Below, one piece after another: positions 1 through 8,782 of a DNA stretch of 64,000 nucleotides. Each line of letters begins with the position of its first letter. The stretch's first letter is position 1. The translations under genes were made by a program, and so were the position numbers. Location: NCBI RefSeq assembly GCF_907164575.1, contig NZ_CAJQYY010000022.1, positions 48,559-112,558 of the forward strand, written 5' to 3'. The notes under the pieces were generated by a model that saw only the letters and a list, made by a program, of their open reading frames with translations, had not been told where the DNA came from and searched no databases. Source of the DNA: Paraburkholderia gardini. Its GTDB lineage: Bacteria > Pseudomonadota > Gammaproteobacteria > Burkholderiales > Burkholderiaceae.

Positions 1-9
1 AGTGCCTTT

Positions 10-45
10 AAAAGCCGGCGCCCGTGCGTCGGCTTTTGTTTTGGT
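10..45 (+). terminator. Rho-independent terminator
   Basis: AAAAGCCG (10-17) pairs with CGGCTTTT (30-37), followed by the T-rich run GTTTTGG. It would end a plus-strand gene lying left of the window. It can also act on the minus strand downstream of mntH, because the left arm supplies four T residues there. Confidence 0.75.
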
Positions 46-113
46 ACGCCAGGTTTTCCATGCAACGCCTGCGTCACTTCGGCGCGACACCGGCGCAATG
101 TGACCGGCATGAA

Positions 114-1442
114 TCAGGCAATCCAGCCGACGGTCTGCACCACGAGCCAGAGGTTCGCCGCGCTGATCACGCCAAACAGCAGCCACGCAAGCAGACGTGT
201 GGGTAGCCGGTTCGTGAAGTCGCCCATCAACGTACGATCGTTCGTCATACGGATCAGCGGCCAGAGCGCAAACGGCAATTGCAGGCTCAGCACCACCTGG
301 CTCGCGACGAGCAGTTTGCCCACTGCGCCGCTCCCCATCATCTGCACGCCGATCAGGGCCGGAACCAGCGCCAGCGCACGCGTGATGAAACGGCGCTGCC
401 AGCACGGAATCTTCAGATTCAGAAATCCTTCCATGATGACCTGTCCGGCCACGGTGCCGGTGAAGGTCGAGCTTTGCCCGGACGCGAGCAACGTCACCGC
501 GAACAGCACCGCCGCGAGCCCGCTGCCGACCACCGGTGCGAGCAGCTTGTACGCATCTTCGATTTCGGTGACCTGGTTATGACCGGTTGCGTGAAACGCG
601 GCTGCGGCAAGAATCAGGATCGCCGCGTTGATGAGGAGCGCAAGCACGAGCGAAACGATCGTATCGATGCGCGACAGACCGATCGCCGAAGCGATACTGC
701 GCCTGTCGCGCCTGACGACGCGCGTCTGCACGATCGACGAATGCAGATACAGGTTATGCGGCATCACGGTCGCGCCGAGAATGCCGATCGCAAGATAAAG
801 CGGTTCGCGCTCGCCGACAGCGTGCCACGACGGCACCAGCCCGCGCGCCACCGAAGGCCAGTGCGGCTGCACCAGTACAAGCTCGATGATGTAACCGACG
901 CCGATGGTCGCGATCAATCCGAGGATGATCGCTTCGAGCGAACGGAAGTTCTTGCCCTGCAGGCCGAGCACGATCAGCGTATCGAACGCGGTGAGCATCA
1001 CGCCGGTCGTCAGTGAACACCCGAGCAGCAGATGAAACGCGAGCGCACCGCCCAGCACTTCAGCCAGATCGCACGCGACAATCGACAGCTCCGCCAGCAG
1101 CCATTGCGCGCGCGCGACGTTCGGCGAATAGCGCGCGCGGGAAAGCCGCGCGAGGTCCTGCCCGGTCACGATGCCAAGACGCATGCTCAGACACTGCAAT
1201 GCCATGGCCGCCAGACTCGACAGCATCACGACGAACAACAGGTTGTAACCGTAGCGCGAGCCGGCTTCGATATCGGTCGCCCAGTTGCCCGGGTCCATGT
1301 AGCCGATCGAAATCAGCAGGCCTGGTCCCGCGAATTGCAGGATCTTTTTCCAGAACGGTGCGCCCTGCGGCACCTCGACCGATCCCTTGACCTCGGATGG
1401 ACAGAACGGTGCGGTAGCGGTGGTGGGTAATCTGTATGGCAA
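114..1442 (-). CDS. mntH: Nramp-family Mn2+/H+ symporter MntH
   Basis: Inner-membrane proton-coupled divalent metal importer, expected to prefer Mn2+. The 442-residue protein has the length and roughly 11 hydrophobic segments of bacterial Nramp proteins. The two metal-site motifs are visible: DPGN at residues 50-53 in the first helix and MPHN at 227-230 in the sixth, in the order seen in MntH. The chosen start is a TTG at 1442; no ATG precedes the first helix and the Shine-Dalgarno is weak, so the first 20-30 residues are uncertain. The gene stands alone, downstream of and in the same direction as the efflux operon, which has its own terminator. No MntR or Fur box was identified. The family call is firm; substrate preference is inferred from the family. 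Confidence 0.93.
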   Translation of the reverse strand: MPYRLPTTATAPFCPSEVKGSVEVPQGAPFWKKILQFAGPGLLISIGYMDPGNWATDIEAGSRYGYNLLFVVMLSSLAAMALQCLSMRLGIVTGQDLARLSRARYSPNVARAQWLLAELSIVACDLAEVLGGALAFHLLLGCSLTTGVMLTAFDTLIVLGLQGKNFRSLEAIILGLIATIGVGYIIELVLVQPHWPSVARGLVPSWHAVGEREPLYLAIGILGATVMPHNLYLHSSIVQTRVVRRDRRSIASAIGLSRIDTIVSLVLALLINAAILILAAAAFHATGHNQVTEIEDAYKLLAPVVGSGLAAVLFAVTLLASGQSSTFTGTVAGQVIMEGFLNLKIPCWQRRFITRALALVPALIGVQMMGSGAVGKLLVASQVVLSLQLPFALWPLIRMTNDRTLMGDFTNRLPTRLLAWLLFGVISAANLWLVVQTVGWIA

Positions 1443-1590
1443 GCCGGTTGTCTCTCGAGGTGGATGAACGCGTGCCAGCAGGCGTTCGGGGCGACCTCAA
1501 GTGTACAAAGAAACGTCCGGCAATGTCCCGCCCGGCGCAAGCGCTAACGCGAGCACGCTAAAGCGACAAGGCTCATGTCGAACGCGTCCG

Positions 1591-1626
1591 AAAAAAACGG
1601 GCGGAAATCCGGAGATTCCGCCCGTT
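1591..1626 (-). terminator. Terminator of the efflux operon
   Basis: On the minus strand an 11-bp perfect stem (arms 1616-1626 and 1596-1606, 9-nt loop) is followed by seven T residues (complement of 1591-1597). It lies just past the opcM stop codon at 1648, as expected for the end of the llpE-ceoA-ceoB-opcM transcript. Confidence 0.9.
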
Positions 1627-1647
1627 ACGCTGCTGCGTGACCGGTTT

Positions 1648-3216
1648 CTACTGCGATGATGCAAGGCTGCTGGAACCGCTTTGCGCCTGGCGCTTCGCGA
1701 TCTGCTGCGGCGTGCCATTCGAGCCGATGTCGGTTTTCGCATCCGCCTTCACATCACCCCAGCCGCCACCCAGTGCACGGATCAGGTTGACCGTCGAAAC
1801 GGCCTGCGTGCCTGCCAGATGGCTCGACTGCAGTTGCGACTGCAACACCTGGCGCTCGCTGTCGATCACGTCGAGATAACTGACCTCGCCTTCCTGATAC
1901 TGCGTGTGCGACAGATGCGATGCGCGCTGCGATGCACTTACCGCATCGTTCTGTTCGCGCATCTGGTCGTCGAGCAGACGCAGGTCGGCCAGGTTGTCTT
2001 CCACTTCCTTGAACGCAACCAGAACCTGCTGACGATACTGCGCGACGTCCTCGTCGTACTTCGCGCGCGCCTGGTCCAGCCCGGCCTGACGACGGCCGCC
2101 GTCGAAGATCGGCAACGTCAGCGCCGTACCGGCGAACGGGCCGAGCAGGAACGCGCGGCTCGACCACATGAACAGGTCGCCTAGCGTCGCCGATTCAAAG
2201 CCGAACGCACCCGTGATGTCGAGTTTCGGGAAGAACGCCGACTTCGCAAGACCCACCCGTGCATTCGCCGCGGCCATCGCGCGTTCCGCCGCGGCAATAT
2301 CCGGCCTGCGTTCGAGCAAGGCCGAAGGCAATCCAGCCGGCACACGCGCCGTGACAAGCGCAAGCGGCGTTTCCGGGAACGAGAAATCGGCCGGCGCCTT
2401 GCCAAGCAGAATCGCGAGACTATGTTCGGACGCCGCGCGTTGACGTGCCACGCCCACTGCATCGGCACGTGCGCTCGACAACTCGTTCTTTGCCCGCGAT
2501 ACGTCAAGTTCGCTGATATCGCCTTCCTTGAAGCGCTGCTGGACGAGTTTCAGCGTGTCTTCACGCAGCACGACCGTCTGACGGTACAGATCCTGATCCG
2601 TGTCGAGCTCACGCAACTGGAAGTAGTTTTGTGCAACGTCAGCCTGCAATGCAAGTTGCACCGACAGGAACAGCGCTTCGCTTTGCTGCGCATCCGCACG
2701 CGCGGCGTTGACGTTCGAGCTGACCCGGCCGAACAGATCGGCCTCATACGCGACCGTGCCCTGCGCACGCCACACCGTTTGCGTCGGCACGTTCGCGTTC
2801 TGCGGCAAGCCTTGCGATATCGGCGAAAGGCGTTCGCGCGTCGGGCCGAAACCTGCGTCGACCTGCGGGAACCACGCAGCGCGTGCGGACTGCTGCAACG
2901 CACGCGATTGCTGCACACGTGCCGCAGCCGCCTTCAGATCCTGGTTCGCGTCAGCGGCCTGCTTCTCCAGATCGTTGAGCGTCGCATCGCCGAAAATCGT
3001 CCACCATTCGCCGCGATGTGTGTCGTCGGCGGGTTGCGCGGGCATCCACGTGCCCGCGTCCTTTGCATCGATCACAGGCGCTTCCTTGAACGCAGCAGGC
3101 ATCGGTACATCAGGACGCTTGTACGTCGGCTCTACCGAGCAGGCCACGAGCAGCATCATCAACAGGCTGCTCGCTGCCGCGCGGCCCCACCCGCGCATGG
3201 ATTCAAACCGTTTCAT
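1648..3216 (-). CDS. opcM: Outer-membrane efflux lipoprotein (NodT/OprM family)
   Basis: TolC-like outer-membrane channel of a tripartite RND pump, 522 residues from the ATG at 3216. A longer upstream reading is possible, but this start follows ceoB by 11 nt and is directly followed by a lipoprotein signal. Residues MKRFESMRGWGR and a hydrophobic stretch end in the lipobox LLVAC with Cys near residue 27, so the protein should be acylated. Two outer-membrane-efflux repeats follow, rich in Ala, Gln and Arg coiled-coil sequence (for example RVQQSRALQQSARAAW and the YRQQVLVAFKEVEDNLADLR segment near the C-terminus). It is the last gene of the operon. Naming as opcM/oprC rests on the whole operon order rather than on residues unique to OpcM. 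Confidence 0.9.
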   Translation of the reverse strand: MKRFESMRGWGRAAASSLLMMLLVACSVEPTYKRPDVPMPAAFKEAPVIDAKDAGTWMPAQPADDTHRGEWWTIFGDATLNDLEKQAADANQDLKAAAARVQQSRALQQSARAAWFPQVDAGFGPTRERLSPISQGLPQNANVPTQTVWRAQGTVAYEADLFGRVSSNVNAARADAQQSEALFLSVQLALQADVAQNYFQLRELDTDQDLYRQTVVLREDTLKLVQQRFKEGDISELDVSRAKNELSSARADAVGVARQRAASEHSLAILLGKAPADFSFPETPLALVTARVPAGLPSALLERRPDIAAAERAMAAANARVGLAKSAFFPKLDITGAFGFESATLGDLFMWSSRAFLLGPFAGTALTLPIFDGGRRQAGLDQARAKYDEDVAQYRQQVLVAFKEVEDNLADLRLLDDQMREQNDAVSASQRASHLSHTQYQEGEVSYLDVIDSERQVLQSQLQSSHLAGTQAVSTVNLIRALGGGWGDVKADAKTDIGSNGTPQQIAKRQAQSGSSSLASSQ

Positions 3217-3227
3217 TGTTTTCTCCC

Positions 3228-6200
3228 TCAAGCGTCCGTCGCCGGCACGCCGCCCTTGAAGCGCGGCGCGTCTTTCTGCGCGACGTGAATCGTGCCCCCG
3301 GCCAGCGTACGCAGCACCACGTAGAACACCGGCGTCAACATCAGGCCGAACAGCGTGACACCCAGCATGCCGAAGAACACGGCAATACCCATTGCGTGAC
3401 GCATTTCCGAACCCGCACCCGACGACAGCACGAGCGGCACCACACCCATGATGAAAGCAATCGACGTCATCAGGATCGGGCGCAAACGCATCCGGCTCGC
3501 CTCGATTGCGGCGGCAAGCGGCGTGCGTCCGTCGTGTTCGAGTTCGCGCGCGAACTCGACGATCAGGATCGCGTTCTTCGACGCGAGCCCCACGAGCACC
3601 ATCAAACCGATCTGCGTGAAGATGTTGTTGTCGCCATTCGTGAGCCACACACCGGTCAGCGCGGACAGCATGCTCATCGGCACGATCAGGATCACCGCGA
3701 GCGGAAGCGTCAGGCTTTCGTACAGTGCGGCGAGCACGAGGAACACGAGCAGCACGCTGATCGGGAACACCCACATGCCAGCGTTGCCAGCCAGAATCTG
3801 CTGATACGTCAGATCGGTCCATTCGAGCTTGATGCCGTGCGGCAACGTCTCCGCCGCGATGCGCTCAGCCGCGGCCTGCGCTTCGCCCGATGAGTAGCCA
3901 GGCGCCGGACCACCGTTGATATCCGCGGCGGTGTAGCCGTTGTAGCGCACGACCATTTCGGGGCCGAACGTCGGCGTGACTGTCACGAGCGACGACAGCG
4001 GCACCATGTCGCCATTCCGGTTACGCGTCTTCAGTTGCAGGATGTCGTCGGCACGTTGACGGAACGGCGCATCGGCCTGGACCCGCACCTGATACACACG
4101 GCCAAAGCGGTTGAAGTCGTTCACATACAGCGAGCCGAGATAGATCTGCATCGTGTCGAACACGTCCGTCACCGGCACACCCAGCTGCTTCGCCTTGACG
4201 CGATCCAGATCGACGTTCAGCTGCGGCACATTGATCTGATAGCTCGAGAACGTCGGGCCCAGTTCAGGTGCGGTCGCTGCACGCTTCACAAACGCTTCGG
4301 TGGCCTTGTTCAGTTCCGCGTAGCCGAGCGCGCCGTGATCCTCCAGCTGCATCTTGAAGCCGCCCAGCGTGCCGAGTCCCAGCACCGGCGGCGGTGGAAA
4401 CACGGCAACGAACGAGTCCTTGATCGCGCTGTACTTGCCGTTCAGCGCGCCCGCGATCGCACCTGCCGAAAGCGTCTTGCTGCCGCGGTCATGAAACGGC
4501 TTGAGCGTGACGAACACAATGCCCGCGCTCGAACTGTTCGTGAAGCCGTTCACCGAAAGACCCGGGAACGCCACCGCGCTTTCAACGCCCGGCTGCTTCA
4601 GCGCGATATCGCTCATTTCGCGAATCACTTTTTCCGTGCGGTCGAGCGTTGCACCGTTAGGCAATTGCGCAAAAGCGATCAGGTATTCCTTGTCCTGCGC
4701 CGGAACGAAGCCGCCTGGCACGATGCGCGCGACCAGCACCGTTGCGCCCAGCAGCACCGCATAAACGACGAGCATCGCGCCCTTGCGGCCGAGCACACCC
4801 TTTACGCCACGGCCATAGCCTTCCGAACCGCGATGAAACACCTTGTTAAAGCCGCGGAAGAACGGTCCAAGCACACGGTTCATGACACGCGTCAGCCAGT
4901 CTTCCTTTTCACCGTGGCCACGCAACAGCATGGCGGCGAGCGCAGGCGAGAGCGTCAACGAGTTGAACGCCGAGATCACCGTCGAAATCGCGATGGTCAT
5001 CGCGAACTGCTTGTAGAACTGTCCGGTCAGACCGGTCATGAAGGCAAGCGGCACGAACACGGCAACGAGCGTCAGCGCAATGGCGATAATCGGCCCGCTC
5101 ACTTCCTGCATCGCCTTGTACGTCGCCTCGCGCGCACTCAACCCGCTTTCGATGTTCCGCTCGACGTTTTCGACGACCACGATCGCATCGTCCACCACGA
5201 TGCCGATTGCCAGCACCATGCCGAACAATGACAGGGCATTGATCGAAAAGCCAAACGCCAGCAGCAGCGAGAACGTCCCGACAATGGACACCGGCACGGC
5301 GATCAACGGAATGATCGACGCGCGCCACGTTTGCAGGAACACGATCACAACGATCACGACGAGAGCGATGGCTTCAAGCAGCGTGTGAATGACCGCCTCG
5401 ATACTCGAACGCACGAACTGCGTCGGGTCATAGACGATCTTGTAGGCGACGCCTGCCGGCATGTCTGCCTGCAGCTCCTTCATCTGCTTGCGGACTTCAT
5501 CGGAAATCGCGAGCGAATTCGCACCCGGCGCCTGATTGATCGCGAGCGCAACCGCCGGTTTGTTATCCAGCAGCGAACGCAAGCCATATTCCGAAGCCGC
5601 GAGTTCGACCCGGCCCAGATCGCGCAGATACGTCACGCCGCCATCGGGTGCGGTCTTGACGATGATGTCGCCGAATTCTTTTTCCGTCGTCAGACGTCCA
5701 CGCGCATTGATCGAGAGTTGCAACGCCGTGCCCGGCACCGAGGGCGACCCGCCGATCGTGCCCGCGGCCACCTGGATGTTCTGCTCGCGGATCGCGTTGA
5801 CGACTTCGGTCGCGGTCAGCCCGCGTTGCGCCACTTTCGTCGGGTCGAGCCAGACGCGCATCGCGTAGTCACCCGCGCCCCACAGCTGCACCTGCCCGAC
5901 GCCCTGGATCCGCTCGAGCCGGTCCTTCACGTTCAGCAGCGCGTAGTTGCGCAGGTACGTCATGTCGTAGCGGTTGTTTGGCGAGATCAGGTGGACGACC
6001 ATCGTCAGCGTCGGCGAACTCTTGATCGTCGTGACGCCGAGGCGTTGCACGTCTTCCGGCAGACGCGGCAACGCCTGGTTGACGCGGTTCTGCACGAGCT
6101 GCGTCGCAAGGTCGGGGTTCGTGCCGAGCTTGAACGTGACCGTCAGTGTGAGATTGCCGTCGCTATTCGCCTGCGACTGCATGTACAGCATGTTCTCGAC

Positions 6201-6419
6201 ACCGTTGATCTGCTCTTCGAGCGGTGCAGCCACGGCTGCCGCAATCACCTTCGGGTTCGCACCCGGATACTGCGCGTGCACGACGACAGAAGGCGGCACC
6301 ACTTCCGGATATTCGGAAATCGGCAGCTGGAAGAGCGCAATCACGCCTGCCAGCAGGATCAGGACCGATAGCACACCCGCGAAGATGGGCCGGTCGATGA
6401 AGAATCTGGATATGTTCAT
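3228..6419 (-). CDS. ceoB: RND multidrug efflux permease (MexF/CeoB type)
   Basis: Proton-driven inner-membrane pump of the HAE-1 RND family, 1063 residues, the usual length. The N-terminus MNISRFFIDRPIFAGVLS and the LFQLPISEYPEVVPPSVVV region resemble MexF, BpeF and CeoB more than AcrB. The proton-relay Asp pair lies in TM4 (IVVDDAIVVVENVER, about residues 405-419). A second copy of the repeat brings PLAAAIEASRMRLRPILMTS near the C-terminus. It sits between the adaptor and the outer-membrane channel in the order MFP-RND-OMF, with a 70-nt gap before it and 11 nt after. Known relatives export chloramphenicol, fluoroquinolones and trimethoprim; substrate range here is inferred. Confidence 0.95.
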   Translation of the reverse strand: MNISRFFIDRPIFAGVLSVLILLAGVIALFQLPISEYPEVVPPSVVVHAQYPGANPKVIAAAVAAPLEEQINGVENMLYMQSQANSDGNLTLTVTFKLGTNPDLATQLVQNRVNQALPRLPEDVQRLGVTTIKSSPTLTMVVHLISPNNRYDMTYLRNYALLNVKDRLERIQGVGQVQLWGAGDYAMRVWLDPTKVAQRGLTATEVVNAIREQNIQVAAGTIGGSPSVPGTALQLSINARGRLTTEKEFGDIIVKTAPDGGVTYLRDLGRVELAASEYGLRSLLDNKPAVALAINQAPGANSLAISDEVRKQMKELQADMPAGVAYKIVYDPTQFVRSSIEAVIHTLLEAIALVVIVVIVFLQTWRASIIPLIAVPVSIVGTFSLLLAFGFSINALSLFGMVLAIGIVVDDAIVVVENVERNIESGLSAREATYKAMQEVSGPIIAIALTLVAVFVPLAFMTGLTGQFYKQFAMTIAISTVISAFNSLTLSPALAAMLLRGHGEKEDWLTRVMNRVLGPFFRGFNKVFHRGSEGYGRGVKGVLGRKGAMLVVYAVLLGATVLVARIVPGGFVPAQDKEYLIAFAQLPNGATLDRTEKVIREMSDIALKQPGVESAVAFPGLSVNGFTNSSSAGIVFVTLKPFHDRGSKTLSAGAIAGALNGKYSAIKDSFVAVFPPPPVLGLGTLGGFKMQLEDHGALGYAELNKATEAFVKRAATAPELGPTFSSYQINVPQLNVDLDRVKAKQLGVPVTDVFDTMQIYLGSLYVNDFNRFGRVYQVRVQADAPFRQRADDILQLKTRNRNGDMVPLSSLVTVTPTFGPEMVVRYNGYTAADINGGPAPGYSSGEAQAAAERIAAETLPHGIKLEWTDLTYQQILAGNAGMWVFPISVLLVFLVLAALYESLTLPLAVILIVPMSMLSALTGVWLTNGDNNIFTQIGLMVLVGLASKNAILIVEFARELEHDGRTPLAAAIEASRMRLRPILMTSIAFIMGVVPLVLSSGAGSEMRHAMGIAVFFGMLGVTLFGLMLTPVFYVVLRTLAGGTIHVAQKDAPRFKGGVPATDA

Positions 6420-6489
6420 TGAGGGCTCTTGATATTGGAGAGCTTGCGCGAAATGAAAGCGAATGCGCGGATCGCGTTCAGGTCTTCGC

Positions 6490-7722
6490 TCACGACTTCT
6501 TCGCAGCCGTAGCGTGTGCCGGCGTTTGCGTTTGCGTCTGCGCGAGCGGTGCGTCGTTCGGGTCGGTATCGCCGGTCATCGGCACCATGTGGGCGCGGAC
6601 TTCCGCACCCGGACGCACGCGTTGCGTACCGTTCACGACAATGCGATCGCCGCTCTTGAGGCCACCCGTGACGACACGCAGATTGCCCTGCTGTCCGCCC
6701 AGCTGCACTTCGCGATACACAACATGGTTGTCCTTGTCGACGACGAACACGAACTTCTTGTCCTGGTCCGTACCCACGGCAGCGTCATCGATCAGCAACG
6801 CAGGATGCGGCGCGCTGCCGCCCACCTTGATGCGCGCGTAAAGGCCGGGTACAAGCGCGCCGTCGCTGTTATCGAAACGCGCGCGAACGCGGATCGTGCC
6901 CGACGACGTATCGAGGCGGTTATCCACCGAATCGATCCAACCCGAGCGCGAATAGCCGCTTTCGTCAGCAAGGCCGAGATCGACCGGCACCTTGCGGCCG
7001 TCCTTGACGTGACTGATGTATTGCAGATACGTCTGCTCATCGGCGTCGAACGATGCGTAGATCGGCGAAACGGAGACCAGCGTCGTCAGCGGCGCAGCAC
7101 CGGCACCGGCCGAGACGACGTTGCCCATCGTGATTTCCGCGCGCGAAACACGGCCCGACACCGGCGCGACGATGTTCGTATAGCCGAGATTGATCTTCGC
7201 GGTTTCGAGTGCGGCGGCCGCGGCCTTCAGGTTCGCGCTCGCTTCACGCGCCGCGTTCTGCTTCTCGTCGTAATCGCGTTTAGCGATGGCGTTATCGGCG
7301 ATCAGGCGTTGTGCGCGTTCCCAGTCGCTTTGCGTGTAGCCCGTGCGCGCCTGCGCCGCGGCGAGCTGCGCCTCGGCACGATCGACTTCAGCGGCATACG
7401 GACGCGGATCGATCACAAAGAGCGTATCGCCCTTCTTCACCAGCGCACCGTCCTTGAAGTTCACCGAGACGATCGTGCCCGACACCTGGGGGCGGATTTC
7501 GACCTTTTCGACTGCTTCGAGCCGGCCGGAATAGGTCTGCCAGTCGGTAATGGTCTTTTCGATAACCGTTGCGACGTCGACCTCGGGCACGATGGTCGGC
7601 GCGGCCTGCGCGGGTGCGCGCGCATCGACGCGAATCGCGCCGAGCGTACCGAGGCCGGCAATAACGAGAACTGAAACGACAGCGATCGTTAGACGCGAAC
7701 GAGAAAGATTGAAGATGGACAT
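6490..7722 (-). CDS. ceoA: RND periplasmic adaptor (membrane fusion protein, MexE/CeoA type)
   Basis: Periplasmic adaptor linking the RND permease to the outer-membrane channel. From the ATG at 7722 (preceded by GGGAG) it has 410 residues. There is an N-terminal membrane anchor (SRLTIAVVSVLVIAGLGTLGA) without a lipobox. Next come a barrel-sandwich/lipoyl half (YSGRLEAVEKVEIRPQVSGTI), an alpha-hairpin with heptads (about residues 105-175), the second lipoyl half (LGYTNIVAPVSGRVSRAEIT) and a beta-barrel. The tail is rich in Gln, Thr and Ala, ending in KKS. It starts 34 nt after llpE, consistent with one transcript. Confidence 0.93.
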   Translation of the reverse strand: MSIFNLSRSRLTIAVVSVLVIAGLGTLGAIRVDARAPAQAAPTIVPEVDVATVIEKTITDWQTYSGRLEAVEKVEIRPQVSGTIVSVNFKDGALVKKGDTLFVIDPRPYAAEVDRAEAQLAAAQARTGYTQSDWERAQRLIADNAIAKRDYDEKQNAAREASANLKAAAAALETAKINLGYTNIVAPVSGRVSRAEITMGNVVSAGAGAAPLTTLVSVSPIYASFDADEQTYLQYISHVKDGRKVPVDLGLADESGYSRSGWIDSVDNRLDTSSGTIRVRARFDNSDGALVPGLYARIKVGGSAPHPALLIDDAAVGTDQDKKFVFVVDKDNHVVYREVQLGGQQGNLRVVTGGLKSGDRIVVNGTQRVRPGAEVRAHMVPMTGDTDPNDAPLAQTQTQTPAHATAAKKS

Positions 7723-7756
7723 GACAGACTCCCGGATTCGTTGATTGAAGTTGTGG

Positions 7757-8608
7757 TTATCTTTGGGTGCGCGCGGCGAAACGGCATTGCAGAAACCGGA
7801 CTGCTTCCTGCAACGCAGCCGGATGTTCTGCCAGCGCCGCGTGCGAAACACTGGGGTAGCGGACGACCTGCGTCAGCACGCCTGCATCGATCAGGCTGCT
7901 TGCGTATTTCTCCGCCTCGACGTGCAGCACGTCGTTTTGCGCGGTAATGATCAGCGTCTCCGGCAAGCCGGCAAGACGTGACGATTCAAGCGGCGCGGCA
8001 TACGGATGCACCCGTTGCGACGCCTGCGGCAGGTACGCGCGATAACACGCCGCGCACTCGCTCGCCGTGATGTCGGAGCGCAAACGCTTTTCGTCGCCCA
8101 GCCTTGTGAGGCTTGGATCGAGCATCGGCGCAAAGAGCGCCTGGGCATCGATACGCACGTCGCCGCGATCGCGGGCAATGAACGCAAGACAGTTGGCAAG
8201 CTGGCCACCGGCATCGTGTCCTGCCACCCCTAGCCGTTTCGTGTTGCCGCCAAACGCACGTGCCCGCGTCTGCACCCAGAGCGCGGCGCGATGCGCGTCT
8301 TCAGGCGCCGCTGGAAACGGGAATTGCGGCGCAAGCGAATAGCCAACCGAGACGACAAGCGCTGGTAAGTGTTCTGCGAAATAACGCGCGGGGGTGTCCG
8401 CGCAATCAATCGAACCCTTAACGAAACCGCCGCCGTGAAAGTAAAGCAGTACCGGCAATGCGGTTTTACCAGGCCGTCGATAAAGGCGCAGCGTGATGTC
8501 CTGCGCGTACCCTTCGATCTCGACATCGGTCACGGCCAGTGCGGACGAAACGTCCGCCACCAGGCCTTCGACGGCGACAAAAGGGTAAGACGGCTTGAAA
8601 GCATCCAT
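7757..8608 (-). CDS. llpE: LlpE-like alpha/beta-hydrolase lacking the nucleophile Ser
   Basis: Alpha/beta-hydrolase of the hormone-sensitive-lipase type, first gene of the efflux operon. In the ceoR-llpE-ceoAB-opcM locus of Burkholderia cenocepacia a lipase-like gene holds the same place, which is why the symbol is suggested. From the ATG at 8608 it has 283 residues; a TTG at 8623 is an alternative and neither has a clear Shine-Dalgarno. The oxyanion HGGG is at residues 58-61, but the nucleophile elbow reads GHDAGG (130-135). Asp132 (codon GAT, complement of 8213-8215) therefore stands where the family has Ser. The acid (D226) and His (H256, in PSVSHAAL) are kept. It may be inactive, may use Asp as nucleophile, or may be a binding protein. 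Confidence 0.85.
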   Translation of the reverse strand: MDAFKPSYPFVAVEGLVADVSSALAVTDVEIEGYAQDITLRLYRRPGKTALPVLLYFHGGGFVKGSIDCADTPARYFAEHLPALVVSVGYSLAPQFPFPAAPEDAHRAALWVQTRARAFGGNTKRLGVAGHDAGGQLANCLAFIARDRGDVRIDAQALFAPMLDPSLTRLGDEKRLRSDITASECAACYRAYLPQASQRVHPYAAPLESSRLAGLPETLIITAQNDVLHVEAEKYASSLIDAGVLTQVVRYPSVSHAALAEHPAALQEAVRFLQCRFAARTQR

Positions 8609-8698
8609 GTCGAAGCGGCGCAACGCGCGAAGTTTCTGAATGGAGCGAATTGTGGGTTCTGCAGACTCACAGATAAATGCCTATAATCCGGCAACACA

Positions 8699-8739
8699 AT
8701 TCGGTGCATCTGAACAATCGAATCGCTCATTCGCGATTG
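8699..8739. promoter_or_regulatory. Nested dyads, candidate LysR operator between llpE and ceoR
   Basis: Three overlapping inverted repeats lie in the 174-bp divergent region. AATCGC (8721-8726) and GCGATT (8733-8738) are perfect arms around 6 bases. CAATCG (8715-8720) and CGATTG (8734-8739) surround 13. ATTCG (8699-8703) and CGAAT (8719-8723) surround 15. Spacing and location suit a LysR-type T-N11-A recognition and activation site controlling llpE-ceoAB-opcM. Binding is inferred. Confidence 0.55.
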
Positions 8740-8782
8740 CAGTGACAGTCCAGTTGCGCCAGCCCCTATCCGGAGGTCAGCC

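Noticed and set aside
3217..3822. Extension of OpcM into the end of ceoB
   Set aside because: It is an out-of-frame shadow of the RND gene; a lipoprotein signal begins at 3216.
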